From an uncultured Collinsella sp. (GTDB lineage: Bacteria > Actinomycetota > Coriobacteriia > Coriobacteriales > Coriobacteriaceae): DNA of 22,472 bases. The notes beneath the pieces were generated by a model. It worked only from the letters and a program-made list of their open reading frames with translations, ran no database searches and was not told where the DNA came from. Each line of letters opens with the position of its first letter. The first letter of the stretch is position 1. The position numbers and the translations under genes were made by a program. The DNA lies in the NCBI GenBank assembly GCA_902495155.1, contig CABUWD010000015.1, positions 1 to 22,472 on the forward strand, given 5' to 3'. This document shows, piece after piece, positions 14,021-22,261 of this stretch.

Positions 14021-14263
14021 GTCGGGCCCCCTTAGTACCTCGATTTTGCCACATCGTGCACGCGTCACCCGCGGGGGTGCGTTCCGTTTGCGCCCCACGG
14101 CACGCAACTCGCGCCGAGCGGCAGGGTGTCAAAACATGCGGTTGCAAAATACCAGGTGGATATATGTGTCGATTTGAGCTGGCGGCTGGCGAGGGGCCAT
14201 GCCGGCCGCCAGCGCCAAGCGATATCGGACATCGCGAAAGCATAGGGGCAAGGGAGCTGAACG
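14021..14263. promoter_or_regulatory. Divergent regulatory region between the two-component genes and the surface-protein gene
   Basis: 243 bases without a gene. The plus-strand leader holds a 9-bp inverted repeat, GCTGGCGGC (14178-14186) and GCCGCCAGC (14205-14213), starting 86 bases before the surface-protein start. GGGAG (14252-14256) is its ribosome site. An AT-richer patch at about 14127-14175 (TTGACA on the minus strand at 14132-14127, TATATG on the plus strand at 14161) is the likeliest promoter zone, but neither strand shows a well-spaced -35/-10 pair. Confidence 0.45.
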
Positions 14264-17200
14264 ATGAAGGAGAAGAAGATGGGGATGCGCGCTGCGTTGA
14301 CGCGTCTGCTGGGTATCGCCACCGTAGCATGCGCACTCGTGGCGACGCCGGCGGTGGCAAACGCCGAGACACAGGTGCCTGCTAATACACAAGTTCTGTC
14401 GCTTGGACAGGCCGGCAAAGAGCCCGTTAAAATCACCGAGCCTGGTTGCTATGTGCTCAGGACGAGCGAAAATCAGACCACGCCCTCCTCGGGCTACGTC
14501 ATCGACGTTCCGAACGCGACTTCGTATAACCCCGTGACGATTTACATTGATGGCACAGTCTACGTGAACGGCAGTACGAACTCGTTAGTTGGGCAAACTC
14601 GATGGCTGTTCAACATTAAACAGGGCAGCAATATCGAGTTCATCGGTATCAACAACCCGTGCGTCAGCTTTCATGATCAGAATGGAGGGCGTCAGTCCGT
14701 AAGCGGCTTTTTGACCGACCGTTATTACGACGGTGGCTACAAAAATGCTTTGGGAGACATCTCGGTTAATCTGGGGATTGGCGACGGTTCTCAGAACTTC
14801 TTCCTCTCGTACAGCAGTAGGGTTAACCAAAAGGTGCCTGCGATTTCCCTGGGCAGCGCCGAGGGTGAGCTGACCGCCAAGTTCGAAAAACTTAAGATCC
14901 AGGACTATGTTGGCAAATCGGGCACAGTGGCGGGCAACGCCCAAGAGTATGCCGTCCCCGTACACCTCTTCCGCGAGGGCCGGAGTACGACTGGCGGCAA
15001 TACCAACTCCTTCACAGCGACTTTTACCGACTGCGTGTTTTACGATACGTCCGGAGACTTCAATGGTGCTGTTTCCGTCGATGGCAACAGCAGTTTCAAG
15101 ATGCCCAAAGACGGAAGCGCTGTCGCAAAATTGACGGCGACGTTCAACAATTGCAGCTTCAGTGGGCACAATGGCGGCGGCAATGGGGAGAACTTGGGCG
15201 TCAGGCAGACGAACAAGAGCTATAAGTCGGTCGAAGCGTCTCGTTATTATGAGAATTCCTCTATCCTTAATACCTATGCTGTCGCAGGCGTGATGGGCGT
15301 CACCAACGCTACGGTCAACCTCAACAGCTGCACCATGAGCAACTTCCACAGCACGCGTTCGAGCTCGGCCGACAACACTTTGACAGTCGATGCCCTTAAT
15401 GTTGCACGAAGCGCTCGCTGCAACATAAACGGTGGCGAAATTTCTCGCTATGGCGCACGCGGCAATACGTGCGTGGTATACGCCGCCGGAACCCTTACCC
15501 TCAACGGATCGCCGGAAATCGCGAGCTACTGGAAGAACAGCCACGCCGACGATACTAATTATGGCGACAAGTACACTGAAGCTGATAAAGCTACGGGAAC
15601 CGCCAAGAGCCTGTATGTCCCGAAGAAAAAGAGTGTCGATGCCAACGTCCCGGCGCTGAATATCGCGTCTGGCTTCTCCGTACGCGGAGGCTTTGGAGAC
15701 AATGTTTGGATCTCGATTGAGGAGACTGCGGACAGTAATGGCGTAAAGTCGCGTGTCCTTGGCACCTGCGAATCCAACAAGATCGAAGGCGTTGTGCCTG
15801 ACGGCTCGTCCGAGAACGACGACAACTCCGACAAGTACGAGGTCGTGAACCTTAACGGCGACCTCACCTTCCGCGAGACCATCCACCAGCACAAGTGGAA
15901 CGTTGAAGCTGACGGTTTGGGCGTTCGTGCATCGTGCGTGGGCCCGTTCCGCAACAGCGAGTGCGAATATGGCAAGGACGAGAACGGCGAGCCCAAAAAG
16001 TACCTGAGGGCCACGTATAAGCTTTCCATGTCCAAGGCAACGAGCTCTCAGAGCACCGAACTTGTCTATGACGGTTGCCCGGTCAAGATTGCTTTGAATA
16101 AGGACGGCGCGTGGAATCTGGAGCAGATGGGCGTAACGGCCAGCGATGAATTCACGTGGTATCAGTGCAAGTCCCAGGCGGACGCCGAGGCATATAAAAA
16201 CGGCACCAAGCTCAAGGGCGCCCCGACGGACGCTGGCTACTACTATGTCGTTACGAGCTTTAAGACCGCCTCTGGCCAGACGCTTGAGGGCAAGAAGGCC
16301 TTTGAGATTTCTCCGCGTCGCTTGGTCAAGAATCAATCCTACAAGATCACCCTTAAAGACGGCGGTAAGGGTGCAGGCAAGTATGCCTATGACGGCAAGG
16401 AGCATCAGCCTGTCGTTGAAAGTGCACAGTTCAAGAACGGTGCCGGCGAGTGGGCCGATCTCGTTGAGGGCAAGGATTACGAGCTCAGCGCTCGAAGTGA
16501 ATCCGGACTGAAGCAGACCGAGCCAGGGCAATACGAGTGCATTGTCATCGGTAAGGGCAACTTTACGACCGATGGCGGCACCACAAGTGTTCTGACGCTC
16601 AAATGGGAGATCGTTGACGTTTCGCGCTTTGACCTCGAGGTCGCTGGCTTCGATGGCACCTATGACGGCAAAGAACACGGCATTACGGTCAACGTTAAGA
16701 ATGACCCCAAGCCGGCGGATATGAAAATTGAGTACCGCGAAGACGGTGGCGATTGGACGACGGACAAGCCGACCTATCGCAATACGGCCGAGTACACGAC
16801 CCACTACCGTGTGACGGCTTCTGACTACCTGACCGTTACGGGCAAAGCGACCGTGAAGATTTCCAAGGCCGATCAGGACGCGCCGGCTGACCTCGTGGGC
16901 AATAATTGGACTACGTGCAGCAGCAAGGACGGTTCCATCTCGGGCGTGACCAAGGCGATGGAATATCGTCGCGGGTCGAGTGGGGATTACCAGAAGATAA
17001 CGTCTGACGATAAGCTGACCGGTCTTGCGAAGTCGGGAACGTACTACGTCCGCTATGCCGAGGATAACAACCACAATGTGTCGGCCGATGCTGAGGTCAA
17101 GATCGAGCCGGGACCCCATGCTGTTGCCGACAATGCAGCTTGGAAGCCGAATGGCGAAGGTAGCCACGTTAAGGTCTGCAAGTACTGCAAGAAGAAGGAG

Positions 17201-20200
17201 CTGGAGCGCCAGCCCTGCAGGTGGAAATACGAGATCGTTACGCCCGCCACGCCCGAAGCCGATGGCGTTCGTCAAAAGGTCTGCAGGGTTTGCAACGGCA
17301 AATGGGATGAAGAGCCCTATACCTACGTGGACACTTACGCCCCCACCATTTATGACCTGTGGCTAGATAAGGCCTACTGTGAGAGCGTTTCGTTTGACGT
17401 GTTCGATGACCGCGACGAGACGGTGACGGTTACCGATAACGGCAAAGAGCTCAAGGCTGGCAAGGACGGAAAGTACACGGTTAAGGCCGCTGAAGGCGAT
17501 GCCGGTACTGAGCATGTAATCGTGGCTACGGACACTGCCGGCAATAAAGAGACCATCACAATTAAGATGTACGCCGAGCATGCGTATAAATGGACAATCG
17601 ACAAGCAGCCGACGGTTACCGAGACCGGCTCCAAACATGGTACGTGCTCCGTGTGCGGCCATGAGTCGGGCGCGGTAGAGATTCCGGCCCTGGCTGTTAA
17701 GGGCTATTCGGGCAAATATGACGGCAAGGACCACTCTGTCGACGCCTCGGCGCTGCCCGAAGGTTCCGTCGTTGAATACAGGGCTGCTGACGGCGGCTGG
17801 ACGAGCGTTGTGCCCAGCATCAAGGATGCCGGCAGTGCGACGGTCGACTATCGCGTCACGATTGATGGCGCGGCGGTTGAGGGCCAGGTGACACTCGAGG
17901 TCACTCCGCTCGCGATCACGGTTTCCGCTTTGGACGCCTCCAAGACGTACGGCGATTCTGATCCCGCGCTGGGGTGGGAGGTCACCAAGGGCAAGCTTGT
18001 CAAGGACGAGAGCCTCCAGGGCATCACCGTCTCTCGCGAGGTCGGCGAGGCCGTGCGCAAGGACGGCTACGCCGTGACGGCAGCGCAGTCCGAAGGCGCC
18101 AACCCCAACTACAAGATTACGTTCAAGGATGGCACCTTTATGATCGGCAAGCGCGAGCTCGCCGTAACGTGGGACACCACTACTGAGTTCACCTACGACG
18201 GCGAAGAGCACTGCCCCCAGGCGAAGCTCCACAACGTCGTCGGCGATGACAATCTCTCCGCGTACGTCGACGGCGCCAAGGTCAAGGCCGGCACCTACAC
18301 GGCGAAAATCACCGAGCTGACGGGCGACGACGCGGATAACTACAAGCTCCCCGCCGAAGGCCTGACGTGTGAGTTCTCCATTAAGAAGGCACCCCAGGGT
18401 GCGCCGAAGGTCCAGGCCGCGGCCGAGACTGTGAGCGGCAAGTCCGACGGTAAGATTACGGGCGTCGACACTAAGATGGAGTGGCGAGCCAAGGGATCTG
18501 GCGAGTATCAGGGCGTGCCCGATGGCGTGACTGAGATTACGGATTGTGCTGTCGGCACGTACGAGGTGCGCTACCGCGCCGATAGCGACCATGACGCCTC
18601 CTCCGCCACCGAGGTTACCGTTAATGCCGGCGGCAAGCTCGTCGTGACGCTGCCTGCCAAGCAGGTCGGCTATACGATCACAGCGAACCCGGACGAGCTT
18701 GACTGGCACGGATCAACCACCCTCACGGTCAGTATCGAGAGCGGCTACTTTGCTGACAACGACTCTTACGCCGTCAAGGTCAATAATGCCGTTGTGACGC
18801 CCGACGCGCGTGGCGAGTTCACTGTTCTGAACGCCGAGAGCGACCTCGTCGTCACGGTCGAGGGCGTGCGCAAGCATGAGGCCGTGAACGATGAGTGGCT
18901 CTCCGACGACAGCACGCATTGGCATCAGTGCGCCTGTGGCGACAAGATCGACGAGGCCAAGCACGACTTTGAGTGGGTCGTCGACAAGGCACCCACGGCA
19001 ACTGAGGTGGGCTCCAAGCATCAGCAGTGCGAGGTCTGCGGTCACAAGCTGGCCGAGGTCGAGATTCCGGCTGCCGCCATCGTTGGCTACTCCGACGAGT
19101 ACGACGGCGACTATCACACGGTTGATGCGACGAGTCTGCCCAAGGGTGCAACGGCAAAGTACAGCGCTGACGGCAAGAACTGGTCCCCCGAGGCCCCCAG
19201 GATCCGCGATGTTGGCAAGCTGGCCGTTGCCTATCAGGTGACGATTGACGGTGCGACCGCCGAGGGCGAGGTTGCGCTCGAGGTCAAGCCGCGCGCGATT
19301 ACGGTCGCAGCCGATGCCTCCTCCAAGACGTACGGCGAGGCCGACCCCGTGTTTACGTGGGCGATCACATCCGGCGAGCTTGTCGAGGGCGAGAGCCTCC
19401 AGGGTATTGAGATCGAGCGCGAAGATAGCGACAACGTGCGTGATGGCGGCTATGCTCTGCAGCTGACGCAGCCTGAGGGCGCGAACCCCAACTACAACAT
19501 TACGTTCGTTGATGGCGTGTTCACCATCAACCAGCGTGTGCTCACTGTGAAGTGGGGAACTACCGAGTTTGTCTACGACGGCAAGGAGCACTGTCCCGAA
19601 GCGACGCTCGGCAACGTTATCGGCAAGGATGAACTCGGCGCGACCGTCGTGGGCTCCCAGGTCGAGGCTGGCGATTCGTATCAGGCGACCCTCACAGCGC
19701 TGACGGGCAAGGCCGCGGGCAACTACGTGCTGCCTTCCGAGGGCTTGACGTGCGACTTCTCCATCAAGAATGCCGCGCAGGGCGCGCCGGTGGTCCAGGC
19801 TGCGGCCGAGACCGTGAGCGGCAAGCGTGACGGCAAGATCACGGGCGTCGACGCGACGATGGAGTGGCGTGCCAAGGGTGCTGACGAGTATCAGGCGGTG
19901 GACGAGGGCATGGCCGAGCTTACGGGTCTTGCCGCCGGCACGTATGAGGTGCGCTACCAGGCCAAGGCCAACTACGACGCCTCTTCCGCCACCGAGGTTA
20001 CCGTGGCGGCCGGCCCCAAGCTGGTCGTGACGCTGCCGAGCAATCAGGTGGGCTACGCGCTCACCTCGACGGCAACCGAGCTCGACTGGCACGGGACTGC
20101 AACGCTCACCATGAGTATCGACAGCGCGCACTTTGCGGGCAAGGACTACGCCGTCAAGGTCAACGGCACGTCCGTTAAGCTTTCCGCCAAGGGCACCTAT

Positions 20201-20914
20201 GAGCTCAAGGATGTCGAGGGCGACGTGAATGTGACGGTCGAGGGTATCCTCAAGCACGAGCCCGACGGTTCTGGCTGGGCACACGACGCTAAGAATCACT
20301 GGCATGTCTGCCGCTGCGGCGAGGTCCTCGACAAGGCCGAGCACACCTTTGAGTGGGTCGTCGACAAGCCGGCGACCGTTGAGACCAAGGGAGAGAGGCA
20401 CGAGGAGTGCACCGTCTGTGGCGAGAAGGGCAAGACCGAGGAGATCGCGATTCTGAAGCCCGAGATCATCGACGGTAAGGGTCAGACGATGGTGGTCGAC
20501 GTCGCCAAGGACCTGAGCTTCCGCTCGAGCGCGCCGCTCAGGTACTTCCAGAAGGTGCTGGTCGACGACAAGGAGGTCGCCGCCGAGAATTACGTGCTCA
20601 CCGAGGGTTCTACGATCGTGACGCTTAAGGCGAGCTTCCTGAATACACTCGGCGTGGGCGAACACAAGCTGAGCGTGGTTTCGACCACGGGCACGGCCGA
20701 GACGAACTTTACCGTTGCCGAGGCTGCCAAGCCCGCTCCTGGCCAGGCAACCACGACTACTACGACCACGACTACGACTTCCAAGCCTAAGAAGAAGGCT
20801 GGCAAGGAGACGTTGCCTGAGTCCGGCGACAGCACGTACGTCATTGCTGGCGCCGTACTCGCTGCCGGCATGGCGGCTCTGCTGCTGGCTTGGGCCATGA
20901 AACGTCGCGCTTAA
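14264..20914 (+). CDS. Giant LPxTG-type surface protein with beta-helix head, MBG repeats and Cys/His motifs
   Basis: A 2216-aa exported, cell-wall-anchored protein. A signal peptide ends near VANA (cleavage after A34). Residues about 45-520 are Asn/Thr/Gly-rich with many short strands and repeated 'C-x-F/M' turns, fitting a right-handed beta-helix like adhesins or pectate-lyase-fold heads. From about 545 to 2160 come Ig-like MBG domains (YDGKEH, SKTYGDSDP, YKITFKDGTF) and a domain ending YEVRY-ASSATEVTV, interspersed with Cys/His segments: HVKVCKYCKKK, HWHQCACGDK, CEVCGHK, HWHVCRCGE. Two long units of about 460 residues repeat (1108-1568, 1569-2028). A ten-Thr tract and Lys linker lead to LPESG (2184-2188), a hydrophobic segment and KRRA, the sortase signal. 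ATG 14264 follows GGGAG by seven bases. Adhesion to mucin or another host glycan is plausible, but no ligand can be named. No sortase gene lies in the window. Confidence 0.93.
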   Translation: MKEKKMGMRAALTRLLGIATVACALVATPAVANAETQVPANTQVLSLGQAGKEPVKITEPGCYVLRTSENQTTPSSGYVIDVPNATSYNPVTIYIDGTVYVNGSTNSLVGQTRWLFNIKQGSNIEFIGINNPCVSFHDQNGGRQSVSGFLTDRYYDGGYKNALGDISVNLGIGDGSQNFFLSYSSRVNQKVPAISLGSAEGELTAKFEKLKIQDYVGKSGTVAGNAQEYAVPVHLFREGRSTTGGNTNSFTATFTDCVFYDTSGDFNGAVSVDGNSSFKMPKDGSAVAKLTATFNNCSFSGHNGGGNGENLGVRQTNKSYKSVEASRYYENSSILNTYAVAGVMGVTNATVNLNSCTMSNFHSTRSSSADNTLTVDALNVARSARCNINGGEISRYGARGNTCVVYAAGTLTLNGSPEIASYWKNSHADDTNYGDKYTEADKATGTAKSLYVPKKKSVDANVPALNIASGFSVRGGFGDNVWISIEETADSNGVKSRVLGTCESNKIEGVVPDGSSENDDNSDKYEVVNLNGDLTFRETIHQHKWNVEADGLGVRASCVGPFRNSECEYGKDENGEPKKYLRATYKLSMSKATSSQSTELVYDGCPVKIALNKDGAWNLEQMGVTASDEFTWYQCKSQADAEAYKNGTKLKGAPTDAGYYYVVTSFKTASGQTLEGKKAFEISPRRLVKNQSYKITLKDGGKGAGKYAYDGKEHQPVVESAQFKNGAGEWADLVEGKDYELSARSESGLKQTEPGQYECIVIGKGNFTTDGGTTSVLTLKWEIVDVSRFDLEVAGFDGTYDGKEHGITVNVKNDPKPADMKIEYREDGGDWTTDKPTYRNTAEYTTHYRVTASDYLTVTGKATVKISKADQDAPADLVGNNWTTCSSKDGSISGVTKAMEYRRGSSGDYQKITSDDKLTGLAKSGTYYVRYAEDNNHNVSADAEVKIEPGPHAVADNAAWKPNGEGSHVKVCKYCKKKELERQPCRWKYEIVTPATPEADGVRQKVCRVCNGKWDEEPYTYVDTYAPTIYDLWLDKAYCESVSFDVFDDRDETVTVTDNGKELKAGKDGKYTVKAAEGDAGTEHVIVATDTAGNKETITIKMYAEHAYKWTIDKQPTVTETGSKHGTCSVCGHESGAVEIPALAVKGYSGKYDGKDHSVDASALPEGSVVEYRAADGGWTSVVPSIKDAGSATVDYRVTIDGAAVEGQVTLEVTPLAITVSALDASKTYGDSDPALGWEVTKGKLVKDESLQGITVSREVGEAVRKDGYAVTAAQSEGANPNYKITFKDGTFMIGKRELAVTWDTTTEFTYDGEEHCPQAKLHNVVGDDNLSAYVDGAKVKAGTYTAKITELTGDDADNYKLPAEGLTCEFSIKKAPQGAPKVQAAAETVSGKSDGKITGVDTKMEWRAKGSGEYQGVPDGVTEITDCAVGTYEVRYRADSDHDASSATEVTVNAGGKLVVTLPAKQVGYTITANPDELDWHGSTTLTVSIESGYFADNDSYAVKVNNAVVTPDARGEFTVLNAESDLVVTVEGVRKHEAVNDEWLSDDSTHWHQCACGDKIDEAKHDFEWVVDKAPTATEVGSKHQQCEVCGHKLAEVEIPAAAIVGYSDEYDGDYHTVDATSLPKGATAKYSADGKNWSPEAPRIRDVGKLAVAYQVTIDGATAEGEVALEVKPRAITVAADASSKTYGEADPVFTWAITSGELVEGESLQGIEIEREDSDNVRDGGYALQLTQPEGANPNYNITFVDGVFTINQRVLTVKWGTTEFVYDGKEHCPEATLGNVIGKDELGATVVGSQVEAGDSYQATLTALTGKAAGNYVLPSEGLTCDFSIKNAAQGAPVVQAAAETVSGKRDGKITGVDATMEWRAKGADEYQAVDEGMAELTGLAAGTYEVRYQAKANYDASSATEVTVAAGPKLVVTLPSNQVGYALTSTATELDWHGTATLTMSIDSAHFAGKDYAVKVNGTSVKLSAKGTYELKDVEGDVNVTVEGILKHEPDGSGWAHDAKNHWHVCRCGEVLDKAEHTFEWVVDKPATVETKGERHEECTVCGEKGKTEEIAILKPEIIDGKGQTMVVDVAKDLSFRSSAPLRYFQKVLVDDKEVAAENYVLTEGSTIVTLKASFLNTLGVGEHKLSVVSTTGTAETNFTVAEAAKPAPGQATTTTTTTTTTSKPKKKAGKETLPESGDSTYVIAGAVLAAGMAALLLAWAMKRRA
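17585..18967 (+). repeat. Internal long repeat unit A of the surface protein
   Basis: A 461-codon unit. It starts with the Cys/His segment (YKWTIDKQPTVTETGSKHG, then CSVCGHE), runs through two MBG-type domains, the MEWRAKGSGEY domain and the KLVVTLPAKQVGY domain, and ends at HWHQCACGDK. Unit B repeats the same order. Codon-level similarity in stretches such as GCGGCCGAGACTGTGAGCGG suggests duplication within this gene. Confidence 0.8.
18968..20347 (+). repeat. Internal long repeat unit B of the surface protein
   Basis: A 460-codon copy of unit A: FEWVVDKAPTATEVGSKHQ, CEVCGHK, YSDEYDGDYH, SKTYGEADP, MEWRAKGADEY, KLVVTLPSNQVGY, ending with HWHVCRCGE. A third, truncated start (FEWVVDKPATVETKGERHE, CTVCGEK) follows at 20348, so the array is two full units plus a stub before the wall-spanning stalk. 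Confidence 0.8.
20750..20779 (+). repeat. Ten-codon threonine tract
   Basis: Ten consecutive Thr codons (ACC ACG ACT ACT ACG ACC ACG ACT ACG ACT) precede SKPKKKAGKE and the LPESG motif. The underlying ACGACT near-tandem repeat could vary in length by slippage without breaking the frame. Thr/Lys-rich stalks commonly span the peptidoglycan. Confidence 0.7.
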
Positions 20915-20930
20915 CCGCGCGCCAGTCCCC

Positions 20931-20966
20931 AGCGGGCCCGGATCGAGCGATTCGGGCCCGCTTCTA
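20931..20966 (+). terminator. Probable terminator of the surface-protein gene
   Basis: AGCGGGCCCG (20931-20940) pairs perfectly with CGGGCCCGCT (20953-20962), starting 16 bases after the stop codon. The stem is very strong, but only a TTCT tail follows. Confidence 0.7.
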
Positions 20967-21006
20967 TGCCCGCTGCCTCTCGGACCAAGACAAAACGGGC
21001 TGCTCG

Positions 21007-21075
21007 AATCATGGGGCGGGTCCATTTTCAACTATCCTCAGCTTGCCAGTTCGAAAATGGACCCGCCGCATGATT
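21007..21075. repeat. Large inverted repeat between the surface-protein gene and nadA
   Basis: GGCGGGTCCATTTTC (21015-21029) is exactly complementary to GAAAATGGACCCGCC (21053-21067), and AATCAT (21007-21012) with ATGATT (21070-21075) extends the stem outward. The loop is 23 bases. No T-run follows. It resembles the other long intergenic palindromes in this window in architecture but not in sequence. Confidence 0.7.
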
Positions 21076-21094
21076 GAATCTTTATTTCAACTTT

Positions 21095-21138
21095 ACACCT
21101 GGCTTTACAGCTGTCTTGTCAGCTGTAAAGCCAGGTGT
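21095..21138 (+). promoter_or_regulatory. Perfect 19-bp inverted repeat in front of nadA, candidate NAD-biosynthesis operator
   Basis: ACACCTGGCTTTACAGCTG (21095-21113), loop TCTTGT, and its exact complement (21120-21138) lie 41 bases before the nadA start. Two nested palindromes are present: outer ACACCTG/CAGGTGT, and inner ACAGCTG around TCTTGT. The TGTCTTGTCA core recalls, from memory, the TGTCTTGACA-like sites of the niacin-responsive repressor NiaR, which controls nadA/nadB operons in other bacteria. No T-run follows, so a repressor site is likelier than a terminator. Operator identity is inference. Confidence 0.55.
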
Positions 21139-21179
21139 CATACTAAAGCCCCAAGATTCGCCAAAAGAGAGGGGCCTTG

Positions 21180-22205
21180 ATGGCACAGAGCGCGAACATG
21201 GATGCATCGGAGCTTGCACGCGATATCGCGGCCGGCCTGGCATCGGCACCGACGGCAACGGCGCGCGCGGCACTGGTGCCCGCAGAGCTCGTCGAGGCCA
21301 TTCAGCAACTAAAAACCCAACGTGATGCGGTGATCCTGGCGCACTACTATGTGGCGCCCGAGGTTCAGGCTGTGGCCGATTACGTCGGCGACAGCTTCTA
21401 CCTGGCAAAGCTCGCTAAGAGCCTGCCGCAGCAGACCATCGTGCTGTGCGGCGTGGAGTTTATGGGCGAGAGCGCCAAGCTGCTCAACCCCACCAAGCCC
21501 GTGCTGCTGCCCGAGCCGGGCGCGGACTGTCCCCTGGCGCACATGGTCAAGCGCGAGACGGTCGACGCGGCGCGCGCCGAGTATGGCGACGACCTGGCCG
21601 TGGTGTGCTACGTCAACTCGACGGTCGAGATCAAGAGCTGGAGTGACGTGTGCGTTACCAGCTCTAACGCCGTCAAGATCGTCTCCGAACTGCCGCAGCA
21701 GCACATCTTGTTCATTCCCGACCAGAACCTGGGCCGCTTTGTGGCCGAGCAGGTGCCCCAAAAGCACGTCATCCTCAACAACGGTTACTGCCCGCGCCAT
21801 CACATCATCACCGTCGAGCAGATCGTCGACGCGCAGGAGGCGCACCCCGACGCGCTCGTACTGGCGCACCCCGAGTGCAAGGCCGACGTCCTGGCCGAGG
21901 CCGACTACATCGGCTCTACTGCCGGCATCATCAAGTATGCCGAGGAGTCGGACGCCAGCGAGTTCATCATCGTGACGGTCCGCGGCGTGCTCTACGAGCT
22001 TGAACGCCGCTGCCAGGGCACTGGCAAGAAGTTCTACTTCCCTGCGGTGCAGCCTACCTGCGTCAACATGGATCTCATCACGCTCGAAAAGCTCGTGCAC
22101 TGCCTGGAGACGGGCGAGGGCGAGGTGCAGATTGGCGTGTCGGATGAGGCCGCCGATCAGGCCAAGCTCACGCTCGACCGCATGCTCGAGTACGCGGCGC
22201 GCTAA
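21180..22205 (+). CDS. nadA: Quinolinate synthase NadA
   Basis: A 341-aa 4Fe-4S enzyme that condenses iminoaspartate (from NadB) with dihydroxyacetone phosphate to quinolinate in de novo NAD synthesis. The cluster Cys are C117 (GADCPLA), C204 (GYCPRHH) and C294 (QPTCVNM), spaced as in the family. Other landmarks are VILAHYYVAPEVQAVADYVG, CGVEFMGESAKLLNP, CYVNSTVEIK and HPECKADVLAEADYIGSTAG. Length is normal, with about 35 extra N-terminal residues before the fold. ATG 21180 is preceded by GAGAGGGG five bases upstream; a TTG directly before it is less likely. It is followed by nadB after 56 bases, the usual order, and is preceded by a strong palindrome that may control both genes. Confidence 0.96.
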   Translation: MAQSANMDASELARDIAAGLASAPTATARAALVPAELVEAIQQLKTQRDAVILAHYYVAPEVQAVADYVGDSFYLAKLAKSLPQQTIVLCGVEFMGESAKLLNPTKPVLLPEPGADCPLAHMVKRETVDAARAEYGDDLAVVCYVNSTVEIKSWSDVCVTSSNAVKIVSELPQQHILFIPDQNLGRFVAEQVPQKHVILNNGYCPRHHIITVEQIVDAQEAHPDALVLAHPECKADVLAEADYIGSTAGIIKYAEESDASEFIIVTVRGVLYELERRCQGTGKKFYFPAVQPTCVNMDLITLEKLVHCLETGEGEVQIGVSDEAADQAKLTLDRMLEYAAR

Positions 22206-22208
22206 GCC

Positions 22209-22243
22209 AATGTGACATGAGGGACCATCCCTTATGCCACATT
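22209..22243. repeat. Palindrome between nadA and nadB
   Basis: AATGTG (22209-22214) and CACATT (22238-22243) enclose further pairing, CAT/ATG and GGGA/TCCC, giving a near-continuous imperfect stem with a tiny ACCA-type loop. It sits four bases after the nadA stop. It may be another mobile palindrome, or an intra-operon mRNA-stabilising hairpin. Confidence 0.65.
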
Positions 22244-22261
22244 ACAAGGGAGAGGATTCCT

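Noticed and set aside
14136..14177. A 13-codon frame (MRLQNTRWIYVSI) beside the AgrA/AgrC-type genes, considered as a signal peptide
   Set aside because: It has no good ribosome site, no leader or AgrD-like charged tail, and no processing protease is nearby. Too short to support.
14585..17275. Open frame of nearly 900 codons on the minus strand
   Set aside because: It is antisense to the surface-protein gene and arises from its codon bias. It has no ribosome site, and the plus-strand protein has a signal peptide, domains and an anchor.
18713..21031. Open frame of about 770 codons on the minus strand
   Set aside because: It is the mirror of the repetitive half of the surface protein; low-complexity composition and no recognisable domain.
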